A DNA stretch of 64,000 nt, from contig NZ_JBLOOT010000007.1 in NCBI RefSeq assembly GCF_049800675.1, positions 179,502 through 243,501 on the forward strand. Direction: 5' to 3'. The position numbers and the translations under genes were made by a program. The notes beneath the pieces are model-generated. The model had not been told where the DNA came from. It did not search any database and saw nothing but the letters and a program-made list of their open reading frames with translations. This document shows, piece after piece, positions 25,920 through 34,317 of this stretch; the first letter of the stretch is position 1, and every line of letters starts with the position of its first letter. This stretch comes from Cauispirillum nitrogeniifigens. Lineage in GTDB: Bacteria > Pseudomonadota > Alphaproteobacteria > Rhodospirillales > Rhodospirillaceae.

Positions 25920-26123
25920 TTGAAATTTAAAGGATTTATGAAGCTATGCGTTTATGGAATGTCTAAAATTTGGTCACGCCTAGGGATTGGGCTTGCGTCT
26001 GTCGCCAATTTTTCATATTTTTGCAGTGCAGCAACCGAGCCGCTGTCACGCGATCAGATGCTGCACTTTCTTGGACGTTTCCTCCCTAAACTTGGGCCGC
26101 GCAACCAGCGCGGCTCTTTTTTT
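25920..26123 (+). ncRNA. Candidate small RNA in an AT-rich intergenic island
   Basis: An AT-rich stretch (about 25918-26070) in otherwise GC-rich DNA ends in a strong intrinsic terminator on the plus strand, yet no plus-strand gene precedes it. Before the terminator a perfect 9-bp inverted repeat (agtgcagca 26025-26033, tgctgcact 26059-26067) could form a stem with a 25-nt loop. A TTGAAA at 25920 could be a -35 element with only a poor -10. The 5' end is a guess. No known RNA family was recognised, and 6S-like structure was not evident. Confidence 0.4.
26094..26123 (+). terminator. Strong intrinsic terminator
   Basis: A 9-bp stem with one G-T pair (26094-26102 with 26108-26116) around a 5-nt loop is followed by seven T (26117-26123). 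It points along the plus strand just outside the end of the minus-strand GT9 gene. Confidence 0.75.
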
Positions 26124-26127
26124 GTCT

Positions 26128-27366
26128 TCACGGATCAGCCCCGATCCCTTGGTCTGCTCCGAGGGCCCGGCAGACTTGGGCATAGGCCGCCTCCACCGTG
26201 ACGGCATCAATGCACGGTCCGCAGGAGGTCTTGTCGGGGCGGTGGATGCAGATCCACAGGCAGCCATAGCAAGGCATCGGAACGCGCGCCACTCCGGGGG
26301 GCGATGAGGCTGGCCACAGGCGGCTGGCCGCATAGGGGATGAAGCGGCCGGGATGCCCGCCTCCGGCGATGCAGACTGAGGGCACGCCCAGCAGCGCGGC
26401 GAGATGAATGGCCGCGCTGTCATTGCCGATGAGCACGGTTGCTCCCGCCACCAGGGTCGGCAACTCGCGCAGGGGGACCCGCCCCGTCAGGTCCAGCAGG
26501 GGAGCGGCTGACTGCCGGCAGATGGCGGTGGCGAGGGCCTGGTCGCCCGCACTGCCGCAGAGGACGGTGGGCAGGCCGTGGTCGGTGTGGAGACGTTCGG
26601 CCAGTCGGGCAAAGCGGGCGCCGGGCCACCGCCGCAGGGCCTGGCTGGCACCGGGCGCCAGCACGACGTAGCGGTCCGGCAGCGGCGGCTGGCCGTCGAG
26701 GGAGGCCAGCCGGACACACGGCAATGGCACGTCGCGCAGGCGATCCAAGGGAATGCCCAGCTTTTCCAGCAGGTGCTCGTTGATCTGGGTGTCGTGGAGC
26801 CCTGGCGGCGGATTGTCCAGCAGCTCCGTATAGACCCGCGAGCCCAGCCAGTGGCCCAGCCGGGTGCTGTTGGCCAGATCGCCAATCCACCCGGTTCGCC
26901 GCCGCGCCCCCGACAGGCGGACCACGGCATCGCCCGAGGCCAGGAGCCGTGAGAACATCGGCTGCACCGCCCAGTCGGCGCCCAGCCCGGCAACCTGGCT
27001 CAGAAGCCGCGCACGGTAGCCGGGCCTGGTCCAGAAGGCCGTGAGGTCGAGCGGCCAGACCTCGACCCGTCCCGCCAGGGCGCCGCCGACCAGCCCGTCG
27101 GACAGCGCCGCGCTCTCCTTGTTGACGATGATGACCACCCGATAGCCCCGGCCGCACAGGTGTTCGGTCAGTCGCCGGGCGGAGGGCAGCCACAGAAGAA
27201 AGTCGCCGATGCGGTCAGTCCGCACGATCAGCGCGACGGGCGCGGCGCCCTTGGGCGGCGTCCGCCGGGCGGTGGCGTTGCGGGCCAGCAGGAATGCCAG
27301 GAGAATGCTGTCGAAGACATAGAGAAGGGCCGACAGGGCGGCCTTTGCCAACCCGCGCGGTGTCAT
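26128..27366 (-). CDS. Glycosyltransferase family 9 (heptosyltransferase-like)
   Basis: 412 residues with an N-terminal membrane-proximal helix (LLYVFDSILLAFLLA) and a GT9 fold. Signatures: ALIVRTDRIGDFLLWLPSARRL near residue 46, VVLAPGASQALRRWP, and the C-terminal GNDSAAIHLAALLGVPSVCIAGG. GT9 enzymes add heptose or similar sugars to lipopolysaccharide core or other glycans. The extreme C-terminus has four Cys in CYGCLWICI...CGPC, a possible metal site not typical of the family. It is the last gene of a minus-strand block of polysaccharide genes. Confidence 0.83.
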   Translation of the reverse strand: MTPRGLAKAALSALLYVFDSILLAFLLARNATARRTPPKGAAPVALIVRTDRIGDFLLWLPSARRLTEHLCGRGYRVVIIVNKESAALSDGLVGGALAGRVEVWPLDLTAFWTRPGYRARLLSQVAGLGADWAVQPMFSRLLASGDAVVRLSGARRRTGWIGDLANSTRLGHWLGSRVYTELLDNPPPGLHDTQINEHLLEKLGIPLDRLRDVPLPCVRLASLDGQPPLPDRYVVLAPGASQALRRWPGARFARLAERLHTDHGLPTVLCGSAGDQALATAICRQSAAPLLDLTGRVPLRELPTLVAGATVLIGNDSAAIHLAALLGVPSVCIAGGGHPGRFIPYAASRLWPASSPPGVARVPMPCYGCLWICIHRPDKTSCGPCIDAVTVEAAYAQVCRALGADQGIGADP

Positions 27367-27369
27367 TGC

Positions 27370-28761
27370 CTAGCGGGCTCCCCGCCCGCCGACGACGGCC
27401 CCGACGGTGCGGGCGGTGATGTAGAGATCGAGCCACAGCGACCAGTTGCGGACGTAGTAGATGTCCAGGTGCTGCTGCTCTTCCAGGCCGGTATCGCTCC
27501 GCCCGGACACCTGCCACAGCCCGGTCAGGCCGGGCCGCACGCGCGACCGGATGATGTTCGTTTCCGGGGCGAGTTGTTCGAGGTGATAGTCGGGCAGGGG
27601 GCGCGGCCCGACCAAGCTCATTTCACCGCGAATGACGTTCAGGAACTGCGGCAGCTCGTCGATGCTGAAACGCCGGATGGGGTGGCCGACCACCGGAATG
27701 ATGCGGGGGTCGCTGCGCAGCTTCATCGTCCGGGACCATTCGGGACCGGCCGTGGCGATGACCTCTTGCAGCATGACCTCGGCGTTGGTGTGCATGGTCC
27801 GCAGCTTCCACATTCGGAAGCTGCGCCCGCCGCGGCCATAGCGGATCTGCGAATAGAATATCGGGCCGGGCGACAGCGTCACCACCAGGGCGGCGGCCAC
27901 CGCGATCAGCGGCGCCGAAAGGGCCAGCCCCAGGCATCCGAAGACCAGATCAAGCCCGCGCTTGATGATCTGGTTGCGCCGGATCAGCAGGTTGCGCTGC
28001 ATCTCCAGGCCAAGGTGGGTTCCCAGGTCGCGGACGGATACCCACAGGCTTTGCGTGCCGCTGATGTCGGGCACCAGGACGACCCGCTGGAACGGCAGGT
28101 CGTCGGCCAGCGCGATGACCGGCGCGGACTGCGGCGGCAAGGCGACCAGGGCCAGGGTGCAGGTGGAGCGTGCCAGCCGCGAGGCGTCGGTCAGATCCCC
28201 TTCCTCGACCGGACACCAGCCGATTTCCGGGTGCCGCACGAGGGTCGTGATGATGCCGCGCCGTTGCGCCTCCGGTCCCAGGACCGTCACCGGCTGGCCC
28301 CACCATCCCAGGCGGATCAGCAGAAAACGGGCAAAGGCGTCCCACAGCGGAAGGACGATGACCGACAGCGCCGTGGTCAGCAGCAGAACGCCCCGCGACC
28401 ACTGGCCCCCCAGGGCCAGGTAGTCGAACATGATCATCGTGCCGAAGCACAGCAGGGTGATGGTGATGCGCTTGCGCATCCGCTCGACGGCGGCTTGACC
28501 GTATCCAGGGTAAAGGCGCCCCAGCCAATAGGCGACGGGCAGCAGGGACGCCGCCCCGGAAACGCCCGCGTAGACATGCGGGCCGATGTCGATCGGCAGA
28601 AGAGGGCTCAACAGTGCCCGCAGTCCCACGGACAGGACCACGAGGATATTGACGATGACAAGATCGCCCAGGGCAATCACGGTGCCGGCCAGCCATCGCG
28701 GGGCTGCGGAGGGGCGAGGCAGGGACGGCTGGCGTGGGGACGGCTGATCAGGCGTCAACAT
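27370..28761 (-). CDS. Undecaprenyl-phosphate sugar phosphotransferase (polyprenol priming glycosyltransferase)
   Basis: About 463 residues: a long hydrophobic N-terminal part with five helices, a CoA-binding-like middle domain, and a C-terminal bacterial sugar transferase domain (from about residue 260). The last has KRGLDLVFGCLGLALSAPLI, MWKLRTM and DELPQFLNVIRGEMSLVGPRP. It transfers the first hexose-1-phosphate to undecaprenyl phosphate and so starts exopolysaccharide repeat-unit assembly. The ATG at 28761 is preferred over an upstream TTG; it overlaps the O-antigen-ligase gene by 14 bp. Confidence 0.9.
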   Translation of the reverse strand: MLTPDQPSPRQPSLPRPSAAPRWLAGTVIALGDLVIVNILVVLSVGLRALLSPLLPIDIGPHVYAGVSGAASLLPVAYWLGRLYPGYGQAAVERMRKRITITLLCFGTMIMFDYLALGGQWSRGVLLLTTALSVIVLPLWDAFARFLLIRLGWWGQPVTVLGPEAQRRGIITTLVRHPEIGWCPVEEGDLTDASRLARSTCTLALVALPPQSAPVIALADDLPFQRVVLVPDISGTQSLWVSVRDLGTHLGLEMQRNLLIRRNQIIKRGLDLVFGCLGLALSAPLIAVAAALVVTLSPGPIFYSQIRYGRGGRSFRMWKLRTMHTNAEVMLQEVIATAGPEWSRTMKLRSDPRIIPVVGHPIRRFSIDELPQFLNVIRGEMSLVGPRPLPDYHLEQLAPETNIIRSRVRPGLTGLWQVSGRSDTGLEEQQHLDIYYVRNWSLWLDLYITARTVGAVVGGRGAR

Positions 28762-30139
28762 GATGGGCGCTGGACCACGACTGGGTGTAACCAAGGCCGA
28801 GCAGAAAGGCGAGCGTCACGGCAACCGCCGGAATCTGGGCACTGAAATCAACCAGGCCGTGGGCGGCGAGCAGCGTGGCGGCCGACACGGCGAGCACGGG
28901 ATAGACATGGTCCCGGCGGCGCCGCGCCACGCCCTGAAGGCATGTCCAGACCACCACCGCCACCGCCGCGTAGAACAGGCCGGCCCCGACCACGCCGAGG
29001 TCCATGGCCAGCTCCAGATAGGTGTTATGGGCGAAATCCCACACCAGCGGCGCCGACAGCGTGGTGTCGCGGTAGATGCCGAACGCCGGCAGGAAGGTGC
29101 CCAGCCCGTAGCCGGTCCAGGGGGCGGCGGAAATCGCCTGTAGGGTCAGGCTGAACAGGGCCGGGCGGGCATCGTCGGCGTTGGTGGCGGCCAGTCGGGC
29201 CAGTACCTCGTCGCCGCTGATCAGGAACATGCCGGACCCGATCAGGGTCAGGACGCAGGTCAGCAGCAGCAGGGTCTTGCCCCGCATGAGGCGCGCCATC
29301 GACGCCAGCAGCAGCAAGGCGGCAATGGCGACCGTCGTGCTCAGAAAAGCCCCTCGGGAGTGGGACAGCAGCAGGGCGGTCCCGGTCAGGCACACCCCGA
29401 TCAGGGCCAGAACGGCGCGCAACATGACCGTTTCATCAAGTCCCGCCAGCAGGCCGCGCGAGGCGTGGCGGTGGCGCAGGACGTGGAGCAACAGGGCGAT
29501 CATGCACAGCACCCCAAGCCCGGCATAGGCCCCATAGGCATTGCGGCCGACAAACGTCGACGTCAGGTCGCCAAGGTATGCCTGCTTGTCAAGCCACAGG
29601 ATTTTTTCCAGCCCCAGGTAATGGAGAGCGAGCCCATACAGCGCATAGGCCGCATTGGCGGCGGCCAGGACGAACAGGGCCGTCCGGGCGCGGTCGCGGC
29701 TCTGGCACAACTGGACGGCCAGCCAGAACACGCCGCCATACGTCAGCAGTCGCACCACGCCGGTCATGGTCAGGGATGGCGACAGCGACAGCCCGCCGTG
29801 CACCGGCACGCCCAGGGCGGTTGCCGCTTCGCTCCATAGGGGATGCCACCAGCTCTGGGGCACCGCGCCAGCGCCTTGGATTAAGGCCCAGGCGATCACG
29901 GCCCCGAACAGGCTGGCCGCAACAGCCATCCGCCGCAGCGGGACGGGGGCGCTCAGCCAGCCCCGACCAGCGGCCACCGACCAGCCGACCATCATGAGCC
30001 CCACCCCGACCCCCAGCAGGCTCCATGCCCACGGGCGGTTGCTGCCCAGCGGCAGGGGGGCGAGGATGACCAGCAGCAACAGCAGGCGGAACAAAACGGT
30101 CTCGAACGGCTTCCTTACAGGGAACTCGCCTGCGTTCAA
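28748..30139 (-). CDS. O-antigen ligase/polymerase family membrane protein
   Basis: 463 residues, about eleven to twelve transmembrane helices, with the O-antigen ligase (WaaL/Wzy-C) pattern. The large periplasmic loop contains HSRGAFLS and, near residue 350, the TGYGLGTFLPAFG and NTYLELAMDLGVVG segments typical of the family. It either polymerises repeat units or ligates the polymer to a lipid acceptor. A second member lies at 40345-41721. The TTG start overlaps the preceding stop as TTGA, and there is no clear ribosome-binding site, so the start is tentative. Confidence 0.82.
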   Translation of the reverse strand: MNAGEFPVRKPFETVLFRLLLLLVILAPLPLGSNRPWAWSLLGVGVGLMMVGWSVAAGRGWLSAPVPLRRMAVAASLFGAVIAWALIQGAGAVPQSWWHPLWSEAATALGVPVHGGLSLSPSLTMTGVVRLLTYGGVFWLAVQLCQSRDRARTALFVLAAANAAYALYGLALHYLGLEKILWLDKQAYLGDLTSTFVGRNAYGAYAGLGVLCMIALLLHVLRHRHASRGLLAGLDETVMLRAVLALIGVCLTGTALLLSHSRGAFLSTTVAIAALLLLASMARLMRGKTLLLLTCVLTLIGSGMFLISGDEVLARLAATNADDARPALFSLTLQAISAAPWTGYGLGTFLPAFGIYRDTTLSAPLVWDFAHNTYLELAMDLGVVGAGLFYAAVAVVVWTCLQGVARRRRDHVYPVLAVSAATLLAAHGLVDFSAQIPAVAVTLAFLLGLGYTQSWSSAHHVDA

Positions 30140-31176
30140 GACGGGCTGCCGTTCAGGATGGGTTCTTCGATCGGTGCGACCGGATTCTGGGCCTGATTAT
30201 TCCGATTCAGTTCCCGCCCGGTGTCGGGATTGGACCCGGCGAGAATGGTGTTGATCAGCGTGGGATTGGACGGGTTGACCGCGTTCAGCCCGCTCGCCTG
30301 CGCGGCCTGGTTCAGGGTGGTCCGCAGGGTCGTCGCGGCCGTCGGGGCGGCCGCAGAGACCGCCTGGCTGGTTGCCGCCGTGTAGGAGTTGGCCATGACG
30401 TTGATGGCCGCATTGGGGGCGGATGCATAGACGGCAGGATTGGCGACGATCTGGGTGGCCCCGACGGCCATCGCCGCCACGGTGGCCGGATTGACCCGCT
30501 GCGCATCGGGCTGGACGACAATGCGCGCGGCTGCCGTGGCCACCTGCATGGACGCCGCGGGATCCTGGTTCTGCACGGTGGCGGCGCTGACCGATTGCAC
30601 GGCGGCTCCGGCCAGTTGCACGGCGGCGGCCGGATTGATGGTCAGGATGCGCTCGGCCACGGTGATCGACTGCACGGCGACCGCGGCGACCAGGGACGGG
30701 TTGCCCAAGTTCCCCGCCGCCTGCATCGTGGCCGCGGCCAAAGCGGCGCTCCGCTCCGGGTCGATTGCCTGGGTCGCTGGCGACACAAAAATGCGCGCCG
30801 CCCTGGTGATGACCGATTCGCTCTGCGTCGGCGCGCTTCGCTGCACGGCCCCGGCGTTGATCGCGCCCACGGCCGCCGTGGCGGCTTGAATGGCGGCTTG
30901 CGGATTGGTGGCCAACATCTGTTCGGCCGTGGCGACGGTCATGTCCGCCAGGCTGGCCGCCCGCTGAGGATCGCCGCCCGAGAGGGTGTTGATGGCTTGA
31001 CTGACGGCCTGGGCGTTCCCGGACTGGATCGCCGCCCGCAGCGCGGGCGGGAGGGCCGCCACCGCGGCAGCCTGACCGGCGTTCTGCCTCTGGTTCTGCT
31101 GTGCCTCCGCCGGACCGGCCAGCCACAGCGACGATGTGACCGCAGCGGCGGCCACCACATGGATCATTTTGTTCAT
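30136..31176 (-). CDS. Secreted alanine-rich repeat protein of unknown function
   Basis: About 346 residues with a signal peptide (cleavage about AGPAEA-QQ) and a mature chain dominated by Ala, Gln, Val and Asn. Two related units of about 68 residues are visible: one beginning NPQAAIQAATAAVGAINA and one beginning NPAAAVQLAGAAVQSVSA, each with a later AARI(F/V)V motif and an (A)AMA-type helix. Further shorter copies (NPSLVAAVAV, NPATVAAMAV, NPAVYASAPN) follow. This suggests an all-helical solenoid or adhesin-like scaffold. It is between the Wza-type gene and the ligase in the same transcription unit, so it may act at the cell surface with the polysaccharide. No homologous family was recognised. 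Confidence 0.55.
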   Translation of the reverse strand: MNKMIHVVAAAAVTSSLWLAGPAEAQQNQRQNAGQAAAVAALPPALRAAIQSGNAQAVSQAINTLSGGDPQRAASLADMTVATAEQMLATNPQAAIQAATAAVGAINAGAVQRSAPTQSESVITRAARIFVSPATQAIDPERSAALAAATMQAAGNLGNPSLVAAVAVQSITVAERILTINPAAAVQLAGAAVQSVSAATVQNQDPAASMQVATAAARIVVQPDAQRVNPATVAAMAVGATQIVANPAVYASAPNAAINVMANSYTAATSQAVSAAAPTAATTLRTTLNQAAQASGLNAVNPSNPTLINTILAGSNPDTGRELNRNNQAQNPVAPIEEPILNGSPS

Positions 31177-31242
31177 AGCCCAGACCACCCCTGAATAGAT
31201 CTACGTCCCGTCTTTGGAGACGCACTTGCCGGACTTACCGGC

Positions 31243-31833
31243 TTACCGTTCCAAAACCTTGATGATGTCGCCGGGCAGAATTGGTGTCCGCTCCTGGGCA
31301 TGATACTCAATCTGCTGGCCATTGACTATGCGTACAAGAACGGCTTCGCCTTCGCGTGCCCGGTAGTCATAGCCGCCGGCGCGGGCCACGGCACTGAGGA
31401 CGGTCATGCCCAGGGAGTAGGTGAATTCGCCGGGCTGACGAACTTCGCCAAGGACGTAGAACGGACGGAAGTTCAGAACCTCCACGGTGGTCTTGGGATC
31501 GTGCAGGTAGCCGCCGTTCTTGAGCGTGTCGCTGATCGCCTGGGCCACCCCGGCGGCTGTCTTTCCGGCTGCGGGAACGGAGTCGATCAGCGGCAGGGAC
31601 ACCCGGCCGCCGGGATCGATCTTGTAGTCGCCCGACAGGTTTTCCTGCCCGAACACGGTGACCCGGATCGTGTTGTCAACCTCCAGAACGTAGGTTTCAA
31701 CCGGGTTTTCGATAACCATGGGGGCTTGCTTGCTGGGAAAGGAGGCGTTGAAGCATCCACCGAGCAGCACCGTCAGCCCCAGGCCGAGCCACCTCGCAGG
31801 CCGCAGGAGCTTCCCCATCGTGTTGCTGTTCAT
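31243..31833 (-). CDS. Wza-type outer-membrane polysaccharide export lipoprotein
   Basis: 196 residues. The lipobox is LLGGC with the acylated Cys27, preceded by a hydrophobic signal. The mature part has a polysaccharide export domain (YVLEVDNTIRVTVFGQENLSG) and an SLBB-like domain (FYVLGEVRQPGEFTYSLG). It would form the outer-membrane channel for exopolysaccharide. The ATG at 31833 has GGGGAGAG about 9 nt upstream. It is shorter than E. coli Wza (379), like other alphaproteobacterial homologues. It heads the minus-strand block and is divergent from the phosphatase gene. Confidence 0.9.
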   Translation of the reverse strand: MNSNTMGKLLRPARWLGLGLTVLLGGCFNASFPSKQAPMVIENPVETYVLEVDNTIRVTVFGQENLSGDYKIDPGGRVSLPLIDSVPAAGKTAAGVAQAISDTLKNGGYLHDPKTTVEVLNFRPFYVLGEVRQPGEFTYSLGMTVLSAVARAGGYDYRAREGEAVLVRIVNGQQIEYHAQERTPILPGDIIKVLER

Positions 31834-31946
31834 CACCGTGATCTCTCCCCATGTCGGACAGTCCGCGACACCCACGCTTACCCCCTTATGGCTCTCGGCC
31901 ACTGTGGTAAGGTGCTGCCGAACCCCCGTTGCAAAGCAGATTTCGA

Positions 31947-32762
31947 ATGCGCCGGCTACTGAGTACCGCGAGAAAACTTTTCCGGCAAGGGGACGCTGGT
32001 CCACCCGTGGAGCCCCGTGTTCCTGACGGATATTGTGTGTATGCGGTCGGTGACGTGCACGGCGAGTCCGGCTGCCTGGACCGCCTGCTCACCTTGATCG
32101 CCGCCGACGCGGAGGAGCGGTTCGCGCGCGATGGCGTTCACGCGCAGGTCATCTTTCTTGGCGACTACGTCGACCGCGGCGCGGATAGCCGGGGCGTGCT
32201 GGACCGCCTGATCGGCCTGTCGCGGTCCTCCGGGGAGCGGGTCTCCTATCGCTTTCTGCGCGGCAATCACGAAGCGGCGATGCTCGATTTCCTCCGTCAG
32301 CCGACGCCCGACTGGCTTTCCTTCGGCGGTATCGAAACGCTGTCCAGCTACGGCATCCGGGCCTCCGCCGGCATTACCAGTCCGGCCCGCCTCGCCGAAT
32401 GGAGCGTGCTGCTCGATCGGGCGCTTCCGGTGGCGCATGTCGAGTTCCTTGAAGGACTCGAAACCCTCATTGTGGTCGGCGACTACGCTTTTGTTCATGC
32501 GGGAATTGTTCCCGGCGTGCCGCTGGATCGGCAGAAGCCTGATGATTTACTTTGGATCAGGGAGCCTTTCTTGTCGTCGCCCAAATGGAGCGGCAAGAAA
32601 ATCGTCCATGGGCATACGGTTGTCGACGCGCCGGAAAACCGGGCCAACCGCCTGGGCATCGACACCGGCGCCTATGCCTCGGGACTGTTGACGGCCGCCG
32701 TGTTGGCAGGGGGCGATGTCACTTTTCTCCAGGCGTCCGCCAAGGTCCCGCAGGACGCCTGA
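31947..32762 (+). CDS. Metallophosphoesterase (PP2A/Ap4A-phosphatase-like)
   Basis: About 271 residues with the calcineurin-like metal motifs in order: GDVHGE, GDYVDRG, RGNHE and, near the C-terminus, GHTVVD. These bind two metal ions and hydrolyse phosphoesters. In exopolysaccharide loci this family may dephosphorylate tyrosine/serine residues of the copolymerase kinase or a nucleotide; the substrate is unknown. The start is not firm: a TTG at 31929 and this ATG are both possible. It is the first gene of a plus-strand block that continues through the barrel protein and copolymerase genes. Confidence 0.85.
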   Translation: MRRLLSTARKLFRQGDAGPPVEPRVPDGYCVYAVGDVHGESGCLDRLLTLIAADAEERFARDGVHAQVIFLGDYVDRGADSRGVLDRLIGLSRSSGERVSYRFLRGNHEAAMLDFLRQPTPDWLSFGGIETLSSYGIRASAGITSPARLAEWSVLLDRALPVAHVEFLEGLETLIVVGDYAFVHAGIVPGVPLDRQKPDDLLWIREPFLSSPKWSGKKIVHGHTVVDAPENRANRLGIDTGAYASGLLTAAVLAGGDVTFLQASAKVPQDA

Positions 32763-32885
32763 TCGTAAGTCCAAAGCCGATCGGCGCCATTTCTCCAATA
32801 GACATTTTATAGCTTTTCAGCCAAGGATCTCCGGGATTCTTCCGGGCGCAGACGTTGCGGACAATCCTGAGGGTAGGGGGCTTAC

Positions 32886-34262
32886 TTGATCCAGAACCAT
32901 TCCGGGCGGCGCCTTGGCGCGCTGATGGGCCGTGGCTTGCGCGTGGCGTGTGGGGGAGTGGCACTGCTGAGCGCCGCATCGCCGCTGGTGCTTGGCCTTC
33001 CCGCCAATGCCCAGGTGCTCGATCAGCGCGAGGCACCCAAGCGTCAGGGCGGAGCCAAGCTCACCACCGAGGTGGAAACCGAAGTCGAGGAGCGTGAATC
33101 GGCTGACGACGCCAGCCGGCTGCACGATGCCTATCAGCCCAAGGGGCTCGGCCTGGGGTCGTTCCTGCTGATGCCTCGGATTGAAGTCGACGAGAAGTAC
33201 AACTCGAATGTTTTCGCCACGGAAAACAACGAACAACACGACTTCGTGACCTACGTCCGGCCCGAGATGAAGCTCCGGTCGCGGTTCCGCGAGCACGAGT
33301 TGAACATCGGGGCCCTTGTCGAGCAGCAACTTTACGCCCGGTTCGATGGTGACAACCGGACGGATGCCGACCTGAACGTCCAGGGGCGCTACGACTTCTC
33401 CTCGCGCACCGAGGCAAACAGCTTTGCGCGGGTCTATTCCCAGCACGAGGACCGGGCCAGCCGCGACGACCTCGCGGGCAAGAACCCGGCGCAGGTCTAC
33501 GGTGGCATGATGCTGCTGGGCGGGAAGCATCAGGCTGGCCGCTTCACCTTCGAGGGGGACGTCGGGGCCGATCGCAAGAAGTTTGGCAGCGTCGATCTGC
33601 AAGCCGGGCCGACTGTCTCCAACGCCGACCGCAACCGATGGGAATACACCGCCCGGCAGCGGGTGTCCTATGAGGTGCTGCCCGGCTACTCGGCGGTGGT
33701 CGAAACCGGCCAGAACCGCCATGAATTCGACCGCACCGTGGACCGCTACGGATTCGACCGCGACAGCCAAGGCTACCGGGCCGAAGCGGGCGTGTCGGTG
33801 GACCTGACCAACATCCTGCGCGGCGACTTCCTGGTCGGCTACATGAGCCAGGACTTCAACGACGGTCAGCTTGAGGACATCAGCGGGCTGTCCTTCCGAT
33901 CCGCCTTCAACTGGACGCCGTCCAAGCTCACCGTGGTGATCCCGTCGCTGGAGCGCAGTTTTCAGAACACCACCAACAACGGGGCCTCGGCTCTCGTGCG
34001 CAGCGAGCTGGGCCTGACGGTGCGCCACGAACTGCGCCGCAACATCATCGTGACGGGGATCGGCGCCATCGCCCACGAAGACCTGGCAGGGGTGGCGAAC
34101 CAGGATGCCATGGTCTACGACGCCAAGGGCAGGGTGATCTATGCCTTCTCCCCCGAGGTCTACGTCGGTGGCGAAGTCGGGGTGCGTCAGCGTGACAGCG
34201 AAGCGATCAACAACAGCATGACGCAGGTCACGACCCTGGTGCGCCTGGGCCTTCAGTACTGA
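32886..34262 (+). CDS. Outer-membrane beta-barrel protein of a polysaccharide locus
   Basis: 458 residues from a TTG preceded by AGGGGG. A signal peptide ends around LPANA-QV. The mature chain has many alternating amphipathic strands with aromatic girdle residues (for example YTARQRVSYEVLPGYSAVVE) and ends in LVRLGLQY, with the terminal Tyr expected for a Bam-assembled barrel. Proteins of this type (DUF/BBP2-like) sit in exopolysaccharide clusters and may help polymer passage or retention. A downstream ATG at 32925 would shorten the signal. It lies 56 bp before the copolymerase gene in the same direction. Confidence 0.75.
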   Translation: MIQNHSGRRLGALMGRGLRVACGGVALLSAASPLVLGLPANAQVLDQREAPKRQGGAKLTTEVETEVEERESADDASRLHDAYQPKGLGLGSFLLMPRIEVDEKYNSNVFATENNEQHDFVTYVRPEMKLRSRFREHELNIGALVEQQLYARFDGDNRTDADLNVQGRYDFSSRTEANSFARVYSQHEDRASRDDLAGKNPAQVYGGMMLLGGKHQAGRFTFEGDVGADRKKFGSVDLQAGPTVSNADRNRWEYTARQRVSYEVLPGYSAVVETGQNRHEFDRTVDRYGFDRDSQGYRAEAGVSVDLTNILRGDFLVGYMSQDFNDGQLEDISGLSFRSAFNWTPSKLTVVIPSLERSFQNTTNNGASALVRSELGLTVRHELRRNIIVTGIGAIAHEDLAGVANQDAMVYDAKGRVIYAFSPEVYVGGEVGVRQRDSEAINNSMTQVTTLVRLGLQY

Positions 34263-34317
34263 TTTCCTCCAACGGGCCTGTCGTTGGTAATGCCTGTGTC
34301 TGTGAATGGGATAGCTT

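Noticed and set aside
26046..26423. A 125-codon frame on the minus strand covering the end of the GT9 gene
   Set aside because: Another frame of the same DNA; the GT9 frame has the family motifs and this one has none.
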